Positions 35,601-42,770 are shown, numbered from the stretch's first letter. The stretch is 64,000 nt of DNA from Tribonema minus (GCA_017506865.1 JAFCMP010000527.1:638693-702692); one strand, 5' to 3'. Notes: generated by a model not told the origin, from the sequence alone. Program-made: numbers and translations.

Positions 35601-36448
35601 CATAGACAAACATGGCAGTTATGCAAACTCCAAGTCGCTTCGGCATAATTCAGCGCGAGGGACAAGTTGTGGTGCAGCGCGAAAGCAGGTGGTGCGAGCT
35701 GAGTTACACTGCGCAGTGCCTCTGCAGCCGTGAGTTTTTAGGGCCAAGGGCGTGTTTGAACCAGGCGTGCTAGGGTAGGAGCTGTAGAACGTTCATTTGT
35801 GGCCTGCTGCTTGGCAGTAGCTGTGTGCAGCAGTATATATCTGCGATATATGCTGCCGCAGCCACTCACGCGCGTGCAAGACGGGGGGTACGTTGTTTAA
35901 GACCCCCCCCCCCGTATAAGACCCCCCGTCTTTCGAACACGGGCCTCGCAACGTGCTAAAACGGGGGGGTTTTATACTCCGTGATCTACGGTAGACACCT
36001 TGCAGCAATCGTTGTATCAGTCACGTGCGTCCAAACAGCGAGAATCATCAATCCAGCACGTGATCACAGCAAGCGCTTTCCGCTGCTACAACCCGCCAAT
36101 CAGGTGAAACGCGTGGCCAACCTCATCGGCGGCGGCAGCGGCAGCGGCGGCAACACGGCAGCGACACACGCCAGCAGCGGCGGCGCCTCAGACAACCTGG
36201 ACCAACCCGACACCCCAATCTCCCCAAACGCGTCCCCTGGTGCCAGCTCCATGTCCTCTTTGGGGTGGAACGGGGCCCCCTCCTCTGCCGCAATGGGGGA
36301 TTCCTCTGGGCACAGGGGGCACCGCCCCAGCAGCAAGTCGAGGAACTCCAACTTTGGGTCCTCGGATCTGGGGGGGTCGTATGGGGGGGAGATGCTGTCC
36401 AGGGGGTCCAGTGCTAGCGGCCCTTCGCTGCAGGGGGGGCGCCGCTAG
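12817..36448 (+). CDS. SEC3: Exocyst complex subunit SEC3 (EXOC1), 25-exon gene
   Basis: SEC3 is the exocyst subunit that binds plasma-membrane phosphoinositide and helps tether secretory vesicles before SNARE fusion. Every exon join in this model is phase-consistent, giving about 1,130 residues to a stop at 36446-36448, plus an unknown N-terminus. The order of segments matches plant SEC3: a possible N-terminal PH-like region, the IDDQLAVMEGWLEAHGRPL/IERQNNALDVQWRNY segment, the VRLLEG...LQRAYAEEL segment, ILEFKVILVGKFNKFIGEQ, ANPKYANVIKMENLYFFKH, CQFPHAMAFFARIEEL, and LLP-VLWDHLNDMLFAQFSRYEEL. Exon details are in the block entries. Three introns have GC instead of GT donors. Introns make up most of the gene and many carry tandem repeats that start at exon edges. 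The gene lies between the JTB-like gene and a reverse-transcriptase ORF in opposite orientation. The start codon and first exon are not located. Confidence 0.9.
12985..13320. repeat. Tandem copies of SEC3 exon-1 end and donor
   Basis: The (CAG)n end of exon 1 with its donor (13007, CAG|GTGATGGYGC) recurs at 13147 and, degraded, near 13290. Each copy is followed by the same intron sequence (ACCCAAACATGCTTGAAG in one copy, then TTGTG...GCTTAGAAGGGGTA). The period is about 140 bp. Confidence 0.8.
14931..15735. repeat. Seven-copy array seeded by SEC3 exon-3 end and GC donor
   Basis: The exon-3 end (GCCTCTGTGGGCCGCAACG, CTCAG|GCGAGTT) recurs at about 15044, 15162, 15292, 15418, 15541 and 15703. 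Spacing is about 113 to 162 bp and divergence increases downstream. Each unit also carries a GTATGCATGTACYGTGTA stretch and G-rich TTAGGG-like sequence. The first copy is the real exon edge. Confidence 0.88.
16640..16960. repeat. Duplication across the SEC3 exon-4 donor
   Basis: The exon-4 end and donor (GTGCAAG|GTGCGCGCTGCAGCAT) is repeated 169 bp downstream as GTGCAAAG|GTGTGCGCTGCAGCAT. The shared GTGGCCAAGGCAGCCTCATG lies after each copy. Confidence 0.8.
18383..20911 (+). CDS. SEC3: SEC3 exons 6-10: coiled-coil/helical middle segment
   Basis: Exons 18383-18511, 19176-19238, 19795-19941, 20388-20516 and 20861-20911 are all phase 0. They read LEELERGEELLQ, GLEVALDEELE, LVSILDDIDDQLAVMEGWLE, then IERQNNALDVQWRNYRALQD. 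This matches the plant SEC3 stretch that runs from the EEEDMEALL region through the DEWLGIFNVKLRHMREDIE/RNNKLEMQSVNNKAL segment. The family places this before the large C-terminal helical domain. Exon 8 ends with a GC donor (CAG|GCAAGT). A duplicate acceptor plus exon start lies 99 bp upstream of exon 9. Confidence 0.88.
19228..19365. repeat. Duplication across the SEC3 exon-7 donor
   Basis: The donor at 19239 (CTTGAG|GTATGTATGGGTATAC) is repeated 68 bp later at 19307 (CTCAAG|GTATGTATGGGTATAC). Each is followed by AGTACAGTAGG and a GTGGAGG stretch. Confidence 0.82.
20240..20400. repeat. 99-bp duplication across the SEC3 exon-9 acceptor
   Basis: An acceptor plus exon start at 20289 (CCAACAG|GTGATTCAGCGCG) copies the real one at 20388 exactly 99 bp away. 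The upstream copy reads RDMAPIERQNNVLGVQ and then runs into intron sequence and a stop, so only the second can be the working exon. Confidence 0.88.
21440..21830. repeat. Four decoy copies of the SEC3 exon-11 start, with C-run and (CTCA)n
   Basis: Copies of the exon-11 start (GAAATTGTGCTGAAGAGCGT) begin near 21446, 21530, 21616 and 21710 before the real one at 21819. Between them lie (CTCA)n tracts and a C28 run at 21498-21525. Copies 2-4 continue ATCAACTCACTCACTC instead of the real ATCAACGCCAGCG, so they diverge at the codon where the CTCA array took over. Confidence 0.88.
21819..29926 (+). CDS. SEC3: SEC3 exons 11-19: first half of SEC3 C-terminal domain
   Basis: Exons 21819-21994, 23060-23159, 25204-25257, 26195-26365, 27323-27418, 28120-28314, 29334-29474, 29709-29746 and 29854-29926 join in phase. 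Two junctions split a codon: AA|G and AA|C. Landmarks aligning with plant SEC3 are IKRLANEAVNASQRG, QKQFHSDLKKYAALFEQ, SLQRAYAEELGGTLLKGF, SMPLIARAHDFFADLFD, ILEFKVILVGKFNKFIGEQ and RPGVLAPFAKLPSLVDRM. An alternative for the last two is one exon starting at 29834; I prefer 29709-29746 plus 29854-29926 because it gives EQALLAHDKETQARN-KTDAKRPGV, closer to the family's charged linker before GVL. Exon 16 (28120) could also start 15 nt later at the next CAG, in the same phase. Confidence 0.85.
21880..22350. repeat. Duplicated 3' half of SEC3 exon 11 with donor
   Basis: The exon segment ending at 21994 (GGACGGGCACACTTGA onward) and its donor are repeated 195 bp downstream at about 22098-22206, with the donor at 22190 and the reading frame open over that stretch. 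A third, badly decayed copy lies near 22285-22350. Confidence 0.85.
22369..22526. repeat. ~79-bp intronic tandem duplication
   Basis: Two head-to-tail copies of a unit beginning CTCACCTTAATGACRAAGAG start at about 22369 and 22448. They differ at only a few positions and lie wholly within the intron after SEC3 exon 11. Confidence 0.85.
23076..23460. repeat. 84-bp array of the SEC3 exon-12 end and donor
   Basis: Donor-like sites lie at 23160 (real), 23244, 23328 and 23412, exactly 84 bp apart. Each follows a GCGATGGYGCCACRCA...CTGCMG exon-like stretch and precedes TAGAGTTTGAGTAGACTGCG. The copies contain in-frame stops. Confidence 0.9.
24465..24605. repeat. Cluster of degenerate TCGG/CCGA units with palindromes
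   Basis: Short units such as TAGTCGG, AGCCGATTG, TCAGTCGATAA, AAAGTCGGC and the 14-bp perfect palindrome CCGGTTATAACCGG (24535-24548) crowd into about 140 bp. It lies in a SEC3 intron. Origin unknown. Confidence 0.5.
27320..27640. repeat. Copies of the SEC3 exon-15 end
   Basis: The exon-15 end (CTGGGCGCGGAACCACG through CGCATCACGC) is repeated near 27469-27515 without an intact donor, and more weakly near 27600-27635 (GTTCGCATCATGCGAAACCA). The intervening sequence is also shared. Confidence 0.72.
27980..28040. repeat. Copy of the SEC3 exon-16 acceptor and start
   Basis: CCCAG|CTACTGGTGCCGCAGGCC at 27981 mirrors the real GCGCAG|CTGCTGGTGCCACAGGCC 134 bp downstream. It continues for about 45 bp as exon-like sequence and then a TAA. 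Confidence 0.82.
28295..28830. repeat. Copies of the SEC3 exon-16 end and donor
   Basis: The donor region GAGATCATTGAT|GTGAGTGGAGCG (GT at 28315) is repeated at 28419 with the donor intact. More decayed versions lie near 28540 and 28730. Each is followed by a TTGAAGTA-containing stretch. Confidence 0.8.
30821..34866 (+). CDS. SEC3: SEC3 exons 20-24: second half of SEC3 C-terminal domain
   Basis: Exons 30821-30916, 31738-31851, 32671-32793, 33805-33945 and 34762-34866 are all phase 0 and are the best-conserved part. They read YLKLALALFQHLEQ, TAQANPKYANVIKMENLYFF, DVPVLEDYVLQ, CQFPHAMAFFARIEELV, DVPYHEPKKNLDAMLKRHL, LIYARMNKHLSKESCLLP and VLWDHLNDMLFAQFSRYEEL. The spacing matches plant SEC3 residue for residue across several joins, including the 32793/33805 junction, which argues against an extra exon between them. 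The first exon ends with a GC donor (CAG|GCAAGT). Confidence 0.93.
30890..31080. repeat. Duplication across the SEC3 exon-20 GC donor
   Basis: The exon end and GC donor (CTTGAGCAG|GCAAGTGCGATGAA, GC at 30917) recur 126 bp later at 31043 as CTTGAGCAG|GCGAGTGCGATGAA. The following TTGAAGTATGACGCTTGAGG is the same. The copy keeps the GC dinucleotide. Confidence 0.85.
31830..32095. repeat. Copy of the SEC3 exon-21 end
   Basis: GTTGAGGACTATGTTTTGCAG|GTAGGT at about 32069-32092 repeats the exon end CTTGAGGACTACGTTCTACAG|GTATGT. The copy lies about 237 bp from the original, and the in-frame reading (EDYVLQ) is preserved. Confidence 0.8.
33360..33400. repeat. Interstitial TTAGGG-like tract
   Basis: GGTAGGGTTAGGGTCAGGGT and following bases form a degenerate (TTAGGG)n tract inside a SEC3 intron. 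Similar tracts occur near 15330, 17820, 20080-20115 and 30095-30130. Confidence 0.7.
33950..34260. repeat. Intronic duplication after SEC3 exon 23
   Basis: A unit containing CTTCACAYGAACSTKAGAG...GAGTGAAGGCSGCTTGTGC...AAAGTCACCTTYGTGC appears at about 33985-34065 and again at about 34145-34205. It lies wholly within the intron. Confidence 0.65.
35289..36045. repeat. Duplicated intron segment, one copy split by the element
   Basis: The stretch 35289-35385 (TACAAGTGCTTGAGCATTGG ... GCATCAGTCACATACACCCA) is repeated as 35404-35433 plus 35994-36040, with the TA-flanked element between the halves. The upstream copy shows the same site without an insertion. Confidence 0.85.
35434..35993. mobile_element. 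Non-autonomous DNA transposon (MITE-like) with TA target duplication
   Basis: The ends form near-perfect inverted repeats of about 28 bp: the left end reads TACCGTAGATCACGGAGTAT and the right end is its reverse complement. Both then run into C- or G-rich stretches. The element, TA to TA, is 560 bp. Its interior has no ORF but contains several copies of TAAGACC(C/G)GGGG-type units next to each end, which could be transposase-binding repeats. It sits in the last SEC3 intron. A nearby duplicated copy of the host site without the insert supports TA as the target duplication, as in Tc1/mariner-type elements; that superfamily assignment is inference. Confidence 0.85.
36104..36448 (+). CDS. SEC3: SEC3 last exon: Ser/Gly-rich C-terminal tail
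   Basis: After AATCAG the exon reads VKRVANLIGGGSGSGG and continues as a 114-residue Ser/Gly/Asn/Pro-rich, probably disordered tail ending GPSLQGGRR and a TAG stop. Plant SEC3 ends about where VKRVANLIGG is, so the rest is an extension with many Ser residues that could be phosphorylated. The preceding intron is 1,237 bp and contains the TA-flanked insertion element. Confidence 0.75.
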   Translation: MKRVANLIGGGSGSGGNTAATHASSGGASDNLDQPDTPISPNASPGASSMSSLGWNGAPSSAAMGDSSGHRGHRPSSKSRNSNFGSSDLGGSYGGEMLSRGSSASGPSLQGGRR

Positions 36449-37115
36449 CCTGTGGCAGTTGGCACGTTTTCTTGCAGTTCAGAAGAGCGTTTGTTTGTAT
36501 GAGCTGCTGCGGCTTTAGAGGGCTGGCGCTGTCAGGCATGTGCCGATGTAATCATGTATTGCGTTCATTGTACCTGTTGATGCATCTCATCTTTCAGCGG
36601 TGTTTCATGGCGGATGTGTGCGCTTTGCCGCATATACTTTTGAACGATGTGCTGCCAGCAAATGCGCTCATGGTATTGATCATCACAATGAGCATTCTCG
36701 CTTGGCCAACGTTTAGCTTTGATGTGCTCAGAGTATCACAGCCCTCAACTATATTGGGCAGGCGATGGTAGTATGGTCATACATTTATGTTAGCTTGAGA
36801 AAAAATCCGCCTTCCACTTGTTACCGACATCAAGTCCATTTAAAAGTACATGAGGGGAGGACCCCGAGATGCCATTTGGCGGCGGCGGCGTTTGAGTGGT
36901 TGTCGTTGCGACACTTTCAGACTGTCATACGACATGTAGATTCCTTACAGCTAGATGCCAATCATCTGGGCTTTTTCGCGCCCCGCGAGAATTAATAAAA
37001 AGTACATGATGAATTTCGTACGGATGTAGGTATGTACGTATGGACTTGTATTTATAAAGGCCCAAGGGAGGCCGGGTTGCCTATGCAATCGAAAAGCTTG
37101 CGTCAACGCAGCAGC
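36449..37115 (+). other. SEC3 3' region and gap to the RT element
   Basis: Downstream of the SEC3 stop, a TGTAA at 36547-36551 could be the poly(A) signal if this is a green alga, where that motif is typical. No other gene is apparent. Toward 37,000-37,115 lies the region that would be the 3' UTR of the minus-strand RT ORF; I see no poly(A)-like tail or obvious target-site duplication. Confidence 0.35.
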
Positions 37116-40100
37116 CTAGTCTGCGCTGTGCCCTAGGAGCTTGGATACCGGCGCCGCAACACAGCCCAGCATTCGCGCTCCACGTGTGTACGCCATGACG
37201 CGCTCCGCCAACTCCCGCGCCAGCGATATGCTCAGCTCAATGAGGATCTGACGCTTAGCTAACCCGGCCTTGCGTAACACATCTGCCTTCCCCCCCCCTG
37301 AGCACAGTGCTGAGTGCATTGCCAACTCCTTAACAAAAAGGCTTGTCTGCTTGCCCAGCCGTCCGTACGACTCCTGCACGAATGGCACAAAAGCCCAAGA
37401 TGACGTCAAGGTGCCGGTGTGGTGCTTGACCTTCGCGTCCTCCCCCACCCCAGCAGCATAGCCGTCCGTTTTCGAGGCATTTGTTTTGCCTGTCAGGTAC
37501 GAGCTCGCTGTGGGCGCGCGCACACTTGTGTCTAGCACTATTCCCTTGTTACGGTATGCACTGCTAAAGTGCAGACACCCTGGGTCAATGACTGTGTCCG
37601 CCCGATACCCCGGTACCTTGAAGACGCTAGCGTCCTCATTGCGGACAATAGAGACATGGTGCTGTCTCAAGATGCGCTGCAGGCACCGCTTTTGGGCAGT
37701 GTGTGTCGCGTTGTGCCCCCGTATGTGCTGGCTGGGGCAGCTGATCGCATGCGTGGAGGTGGGGCTCACATCACTGCACCGCCATGGGCACACCTCGCCC
37801 TGTATGCCCCACCCGTCTATGAAGATCGCAATCAAAATCATCGTTGCTGCTGCCATACTGGACATGGGCGCCGCACCCGGGCGGTCATTGGCAGTGGGTG
37901 GCACGCTCATCCACGCCATTGCCCCGGACGCACGCTGGCTGCGCAGCTGCGCCAGGACCCGTGCGCTAGCCTGTTGGCGGCGGCGGCTGGTGTCGCGCGA
38001 GTCACCAATAGGTGCAGCCTGCGTCGGCTTGCCCACGGCACCAGCCGAGGCAGCCTCTAGGTCCTCCACCAGGCAATCCTCGTATTGACGTCGAAGAACA
38101 TTTGAAAGGCCGGCTTGTAGTCCGTGCGTGAAGTGACCGCGCCGGCGGCGGGGCACTACCTTCCTGCAGATCTCGTCAGCATAGGCCTCCCAGTCGTCGT
38201 CGTCGTCCTCCTGCCCGCCGCTGCAGCTGCTTTCTTCCGCGCTAGTTTGTGTTTTAGCGGGCGTGGAAGGGGCAGCCGCGGCAGCGGCTTGAGGGCCAGG
38301 TACGGTCGCCGCCGCAGCGGCCGCCTCGGCGCCACTGGCAGGCACAATGCCGTGGGTGTGTGGGGCTGGCTCAGTGGTCACTGTCTCCGTGACGGCAGTT
38401 GCGGCGTAGATCGCTTGCACCGCAGTGGGGAGCGTCGACGCTGCGGCCGTCGTATCTGCTGCCCACCGTAGCAACGATGCTGGGAGCTGCTCGGCCACAG
38501 CTGTGCGTGATTTTTCGCCGCCATCAGCTGTCAGCGCTCGCGTAGAGCGTCGCACGGCCTCGATGATTGGCGGCAGTCCCTGGTCCTCGCGTATTGCGCA
38601 TGAGTGCTGCGCGAACCAGGTGACTGCGCCGTGTTCGTCAGTGCCGAGCCTCAGGGCCCCTGCTGCCACAGTGGCATGAATTATTGCCGGCCTCAGTGTT
38701 GTGCATGCCTGGGCCGTGTATGCGGCTGGTGCCAGTAGCCCCAAAAGCGGCATGCCCAGACCGCCTCGTCGCTCCGGCAACCGTGACGCCCGCAGTGGCA
38801 CTGCGATGTCCGTGAGTTCTGGCGGGCCCAAGCGCGGCAATACCAGCACGCTGCCACGGCTGGCTTCCTCATTGTCACCAGCAGTGCAGGCGGCCAGCAG
38901 GTGTGACTTCATGGCTGCCGCGGTAGAGCAGCCGTGCAGATGCAGCATGCGTTCGAGCGTCCATGCACAGAACCCGTCAAACGCGTGCAACCATGTCTCA
39001 CTCAAAGCCGTGTCAACGACCCGAGCTAAGAAGCCCATGCGCTTCGTCAGTGACCTGCGTAGAATGAACTGTGCTGCCTGTAGGTGATGCCGCGCCATTC
39101 CAGCTAGCTGCCACGACAATCGCCATGTCCCTGCGTCGACAAGATGCTTGCTCATGGCAGCGTGCACATAGGCTGGGTGCCCTACCGGTACCCCGACCGA
39201 TGTAAAGCCCTGACTGGATTCTGGCATGGTGGTGTCCACAAACGGTATGTCAAGGGCGCGCAGGCGTGCTCTGGCCGCTTCATCAAACACTGTGCCGCGC
39301 ATGGCGATGGCCAGCGACTTGTCTGGTCGAACGCGTAGGCCCCCTGCCGCCAGCCGGCGGATCACCTCTGCCACCCCAGCGGCCGCTGCATCGTCGAAGT
39401 AGGCAGCCTGCAGCACGTTGAGGTCATCCAGGAAAGCGCAGTGCGGGGCTGGCGGTTCCGCTGTGCTGTGGCCGTAGGCCGGCATACTGCCGGGCGTCGC
39501 ATTCACTCCATCAGGGTAGAAGAGTAGGAAGGCCGCTGCCACTGCAAAGTACAGCGGCCCTAGAGGGTCACCTTGCTGGCACCCTAGGTGGGAGCAGATA
39601 ATGCGAGCTTCACCGTTCACCTCCACCCGCATCTCTGGGGCAGTGTCACCACAGTATACGGACTCAAAGTGCGGGAGCAGCTCCGGACAGAAGAGCATAA
39701 GCCCCCGCACAATGGCGGCGCGATCCACACTGTTAAATGCGTTCTCACAGTCCAGTTGGATAGTGGTGCCATACAGCTCGTGCCACACGCGCGCGCGCGC
39801 TGCCACATGCTCGACGCCAGACCGGTATCCTACGCCAAACTGCGACATGGAGGCCAGCAGCCCCGATATCTTGCCCTTGACACTCCGTGCCGCTGTGGAC
39901 CCGAGGAGTCTGCGCCAGACACTGGAGCAGGCGATCGGACGCCGCTTCTGTCCTATGCCTGAGAGGGCCGCGGCGCGGAGAAGCCGTTGCGATTGCTCCG
40001 GCAGCAGTTCGGGCTCAACAAGCAGCGTCGTGAACACCTTGGCCAGGTGATGGGCGAATGCCGGTTCCATCACATCTGATTCTGAATCACCAGCTAGTCC

Positions 40101-40586
40101 TGGCGAGGCACTGCTCACGGGGCGGGTGGCTGCTTTCACTGGTGCACCAGGCCCAGCGGCCATCAAGAGGTGTTCATAGCGTAGGCCGTCCAGCCCTCCT
40201 GCCTTCCCCGCCCCTGCTGCGGACAAGGTCGACATTATGTCTGCCGCCTCCACCTCGAGGCGCCGTCCGGCTGCGCTGGCAGCATCCTCAGGCCTATCGC
40301 TGTGATCATGTGCCTGACCCGATTCGAAGACAGGACTGCCGCTGCCAGCTGGCCCGGTGGTCGTTGCCACCCCTGCGCTGTGTAAGCAGTGCCGCCGGGC
40401 GTCGCGTACCAGGCCGCGCACTTGCTCCATTGGCGTATCGACTACCCCCGGCCGGGTGCCAGTTTCAGGGTGCTTTGCTGCCAGCACCTGTGCCGTGAAC
40501 ATCACGACCGCATATATGCGTGATGACCCTGCCGCGGATGCTGGTGGCGATGCTCGTCTTGCGCCCCTGATCCGACCAGGCAGCAT
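37116..40586 (-). CDS. Non-LTR-type reverse transcriptase with C-terminal zinc knuckle and nuclease-like region
   Basis: This is a single uninterrupted 1,156-residue ORF; an in-frame TAA just upstream supports the ATG at 40586. RT motifs appear in order: GGLDGLRYEHL (~130-140), motif A IQLDCENAFNSVDR (~277-290), motif B GCQQGDPLGPLYFAVA (~335-350), motif C FLDDL with the catalytic Asp pair (~385), and a downstream RVRPDKSLAI lysine (~423). After an acidic, low-complexity linker (~780-800) comes C933-x3-C-x8-H-x3-C950, then a stretch resembling a restriction-like endonuclease fold (YRADTVID ~994-1001, VLDTSV ~1018-1023, EDAKVKHH ~1049). No APE endonuclease or gag-like ORF is seen. It probably belongs to a LINE-type element that copies RNA into DNA at a nicked target. 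It lies opposite to SEC3 and looks intact. The nuclease assignment is tentative. Confidence 0.88.
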   Translation of the reverse strand: MLPGRIRGARRASPPASAAGSSRIYAVVMFTAQVLAAKHPETGTRPGVVDTPMEQVRGLVRDARRHCLHSAGVATTTGPAGSGSPVFESGQAHDHSDRPEDAASAAGRRLEVEAADIMSTLSAAGAGKAGGLDGLRYEHLLMAAGPGAPVKAATRPVSSASPGLAGDSESDVMEPAFAHHLAKVFTTLLVEPELLPEQSQRLLRAAALSGIGQKRRPIACSSVWRRLLGSTAARSVKGKISGLLASMSQFGVGYRSGVEHVAARARVWHELYGTTIQLDCENAFNSVDRAAIVRGLMLFCPELLPHFESVYCGDTAPEMRVEVNGEARIICSHLGCQQGDPLGPLYFAVAAAFLLFYPDGVNATPGSMPAYGHSTAEPPAPHCAFLDDLNVLQAAYFDDAAAAGVAEVIRRLAAGGLRVRPDKSLAIAMRGTVFDEAARARLRALDIPFVDTTMPESSQGFTSVGVPVGHPAYVHAAMSKHLVDAGTWRLSWQLAGMARHHLQAAQFILRRSLTKRMGFLARVVDTALSETWLHAFDGFCAWTLERMLHLHGCSTAAAMKSHLLAACTAGDNEEASRGSVLVLPRLGPPELTDIAVPLRASRLPERRGGLGMPLLGLLAPAAYTAQACTTLRPAIIHATVAAGALRLGTDEHGAVTWFAQHSCAIREDQGLPPIIEAVRRSTRALTADGGEKSRTAVAEQLPASLLRWAADTTAAASTLPTAVQAIYAATAVTETVTTEPAPHTHGIVPASGAEAAAAAATVPGPQAAAAAAPSTPAKTQTSAEESSCSGGQEDDDDDWEAYADEICRKVVPRRRRGHFTHGLQAGLSNVLRRQYEDCLVEDLEAASAGAVGKPTQAAPIGDSRDTSRRRQQASARVLAQLRSQRASGAMAWMSVPPTANDRPGAAPMSSMAAATMILIAIFIDGWGIQGEVCPWRCSDVSPTSTHAISCPSQHIRGHNATHTAQKRCLQRILRQHHVSIVRNEDASVFKVPGYRADTVIDPGCLHFSSAYRNKGIVLDTSVRAPTASSYLTGKTNASKTDGYAAGVGEDAKVKHHTGTLTSSWAFVPFVQESYGRLGKQTSLFVKELAMHSALCSGGGKADVLRKAGLAKRQILIELSISLARELAERVMAYTRGARMLGCVAAPVSKLLGHSAD

Positions 40587-41510
40587 TGACGGTTAACAAT
40601 TGCATTTGCTGCAGCAGACTACAGACAAAACAGATTAGCAGTCTTCTATAGTGGTTGCGGATTGCCAGTTGCGGGTTGCGCGTTACGGGGTGCGGGTGGA
40701 GAGTACAGCAAACGCGCACAAGGCAGGCTACTTACTAAGTCAGTCGGAGCACCATGCGTGAGTTGCAGATATGTTGGTACGTGCCGCGAACGGTGTCGCG
40801 TGTTGTGATGCAGATACATTGTGGTACTGCTTTTAGGTACCGTGTCGCTACCCGTCGCAGCGAGCTTGTGCAACAAGAACCGTACAAGTGCAGCGCCCAC
40901 CTTCTGCATTACATCAGCACCATGCCAGCGGCAGCAGCGGCATCAGCAACAATCGGTACTTACACTGTAAGTGCTCCTGCTTGGCGACCTGATTTATCTG
41001 AGCCCGTTTCTGAACAGCTCTCAGCGTGTATGCTGCGATGCTGATGTCAGGTAGGGCAGAATAGGTGACGTATTGTAGTCAATGCTGGATATCCTCTGCT
41101 CTTTGCTTCTTGTTGCTAAAGCAAAGTAAAAGGCGCACATTCTGCATGCTGCTGTCGCGTAGCCGATGCGACGATTACAACAAGCAGCAACACAATCTTG
41201 TAATCGATGGCATGTGCTACAGTACACAACAGCACCAGCCGGAGCAGTCAAGTTTTCATTGCGTTCAAGCGAAAATCAGGTTGCGGGTCGCGGGTCGCGG
41301 GTGGGGAGTGCAGCTTCCTGCGCCTGAGCCCTTGCCCGCGATCCCCAACTTCCACCCGCAACCCGCAACCCGTATCCGGCAACCCGCAACCAGCAACCCT
41401 CAACCCGCAACTCGCAACCCGCAACCCGCAACCCTCTATAGACCACTGCTAATCTGTTTTGTCTGTAGTCAATTGCAGCAATTGCAACCGTCAATGCTGC
41501 CTGACTCATG
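40578..41510. repeat. Head-to-head copies of the RT element's 5' leader
   Basis: The segment 40578-40690 upstream of the RT start codon (minus strand) is matched in opposite orientation by 41405-41503. Shared blocks include CAGGCAGCATTGACGGTT, GACTACAGACAAAACAGATT and a G-rich TTGCGGG tail. The second copy keeps the ATG and the first three codons (MLP), then diverges into a stop, so it is a truncated 5' fragment of a sister element. Confidence 0.78.
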
Positions 41511-42376
41511 AGGTCAACTTTTCATTGCGTTCAAGCGAAAATCACGTTGCGGGTTGCGGGTTGCGGGTTGCGGGTGGACTTGGGGATTGCGGGCTGGAAG
41601 GGCTCAGGCTCAAGAAGCTGCTAGAGCGTGTGTCGTGCTGTGACTGTGGAGGGGAAAGCGGCGCAGGCGCCTGCTGCTGCTGCTGCTGGTGGTGGTGGTG
41701 GTATCCACGGTGCGTTCACTGATGTGGCAGTGATATTAAGATTAGGCTGCTACCAGAGGTCATGCTGTGCCCTGCGTGCAGCAGCGTCTTGATGTGCTCG
41801 TCCGCGACCGCTATCTGGAACCCCTACCCGCAACCTCCGGCTTGCTCAAAGTCACCATCATGTATAGCAACTGCTGCAATAATTTGTCGCATGCAAAGGT
41901 TAAGGTTTAGTCGAAGCCTTGTGTTTCTGCAATGGAGCAAAGAAAAAAGAGGCTGACACAGGTAACGGGTGAAGGTGGCGGCTTGCCGCTGTACGGAAGT
42001 GCGTCTCGTCTACTTGTGTGATTCTAATCTCATGAAGATGTACATGGCTCCTTGCAGTCACAACCGCTATTTGCATCCTGTACTTTTATTATTGTGTAGG
42101 TCCACAACCCCTTGGCCTGACCAGTGCACTACGATTGCAGAATATGCAATATGTAAGGAAATATCTCTGTCTATAACATCTACAGTCCGTTCCAGTCTAG
42201 CTCCTCCCCAGTACCTGCAAACGACTGCAGACCAATCTGTCATGTTAAAGCAAGTGCAACTTCCAGCTGCCATGCTCACCTGAAGTCATAAGCATATCTT
42301 GCTACGGTAAACAGAGGTTGAGGTTGCGGATTGCGGGTTTGCGAGTGGAGATTGCGGGTCGCAAGCTGGCACTCAC
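40655..42376. repeat. TTGCGGG heptamer tracts, direct and inverted
   Basis: Runs of degenerate TTGCGGG occur at about 40655-40705, 41278-41300, 41547-41575 and 42318-42360. Its complement CCCGCAA occurs at 41354-41435. The 41278 and 41354 tracts face each other and could form a hairpin around TGCGCCTGAGCCCTTGCC. Confidence 0.8.
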
Positions 42377-42770
42377 GCAAACGAAGCTGCTGAAGCGTGT
42401 TTCCTCCTAGGATTGCGGAGAGAAAGCGGCGCACGAGCTGCTGCCGGGTTGAGGTGCGTTCACTGGTGTCGTGTGTTGTCCAGATCACGGTGTGCTAACA
42501 GAGGTCATGTTGTGCCACACATGCAGTAATCATGCTGTTTTCCGCAACCCGCTACCCGGAGTCTCTACTGCAACCTCTAAGTTGCGCAACGAGCAATATT
42601 ATGCAGCAACTGCGCCGGGTCGTCGCATCCAGAGGCAACCATCAAACATATGGTATTGCCACTAGGTAAAGGCATTGATCCATGTAGTGCATAGTGGTAG
42701 TGGGTGGCAGCTCTACGGAGTTGCAGTTCATCGATTTGTGTTATCATCATATTCTCTTGTAGATATATTG
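41546..42770. repeat. Diverged ~500-bp direct duplication
   Basis: Roughly 41546-42030 and 42315-42740 share, in order, a TTGCGGG tract, a GAGAAAGCGGCGCA-like stretch, GTGCGTTCACTG, CAGAGGTCATGYTGTGCC, CAACCTC and GGTGGC. They look like two copies of one module. I see no clear protein. The stretch from 42770 to 43030 has no recognised feature. Confidence 0.55.

Noticed and set aside
37486-38088. 200-codon plus-strand open frame within the RT gene
   Set aside because: Antisense shadow of the RT ORF; no motif of its own.
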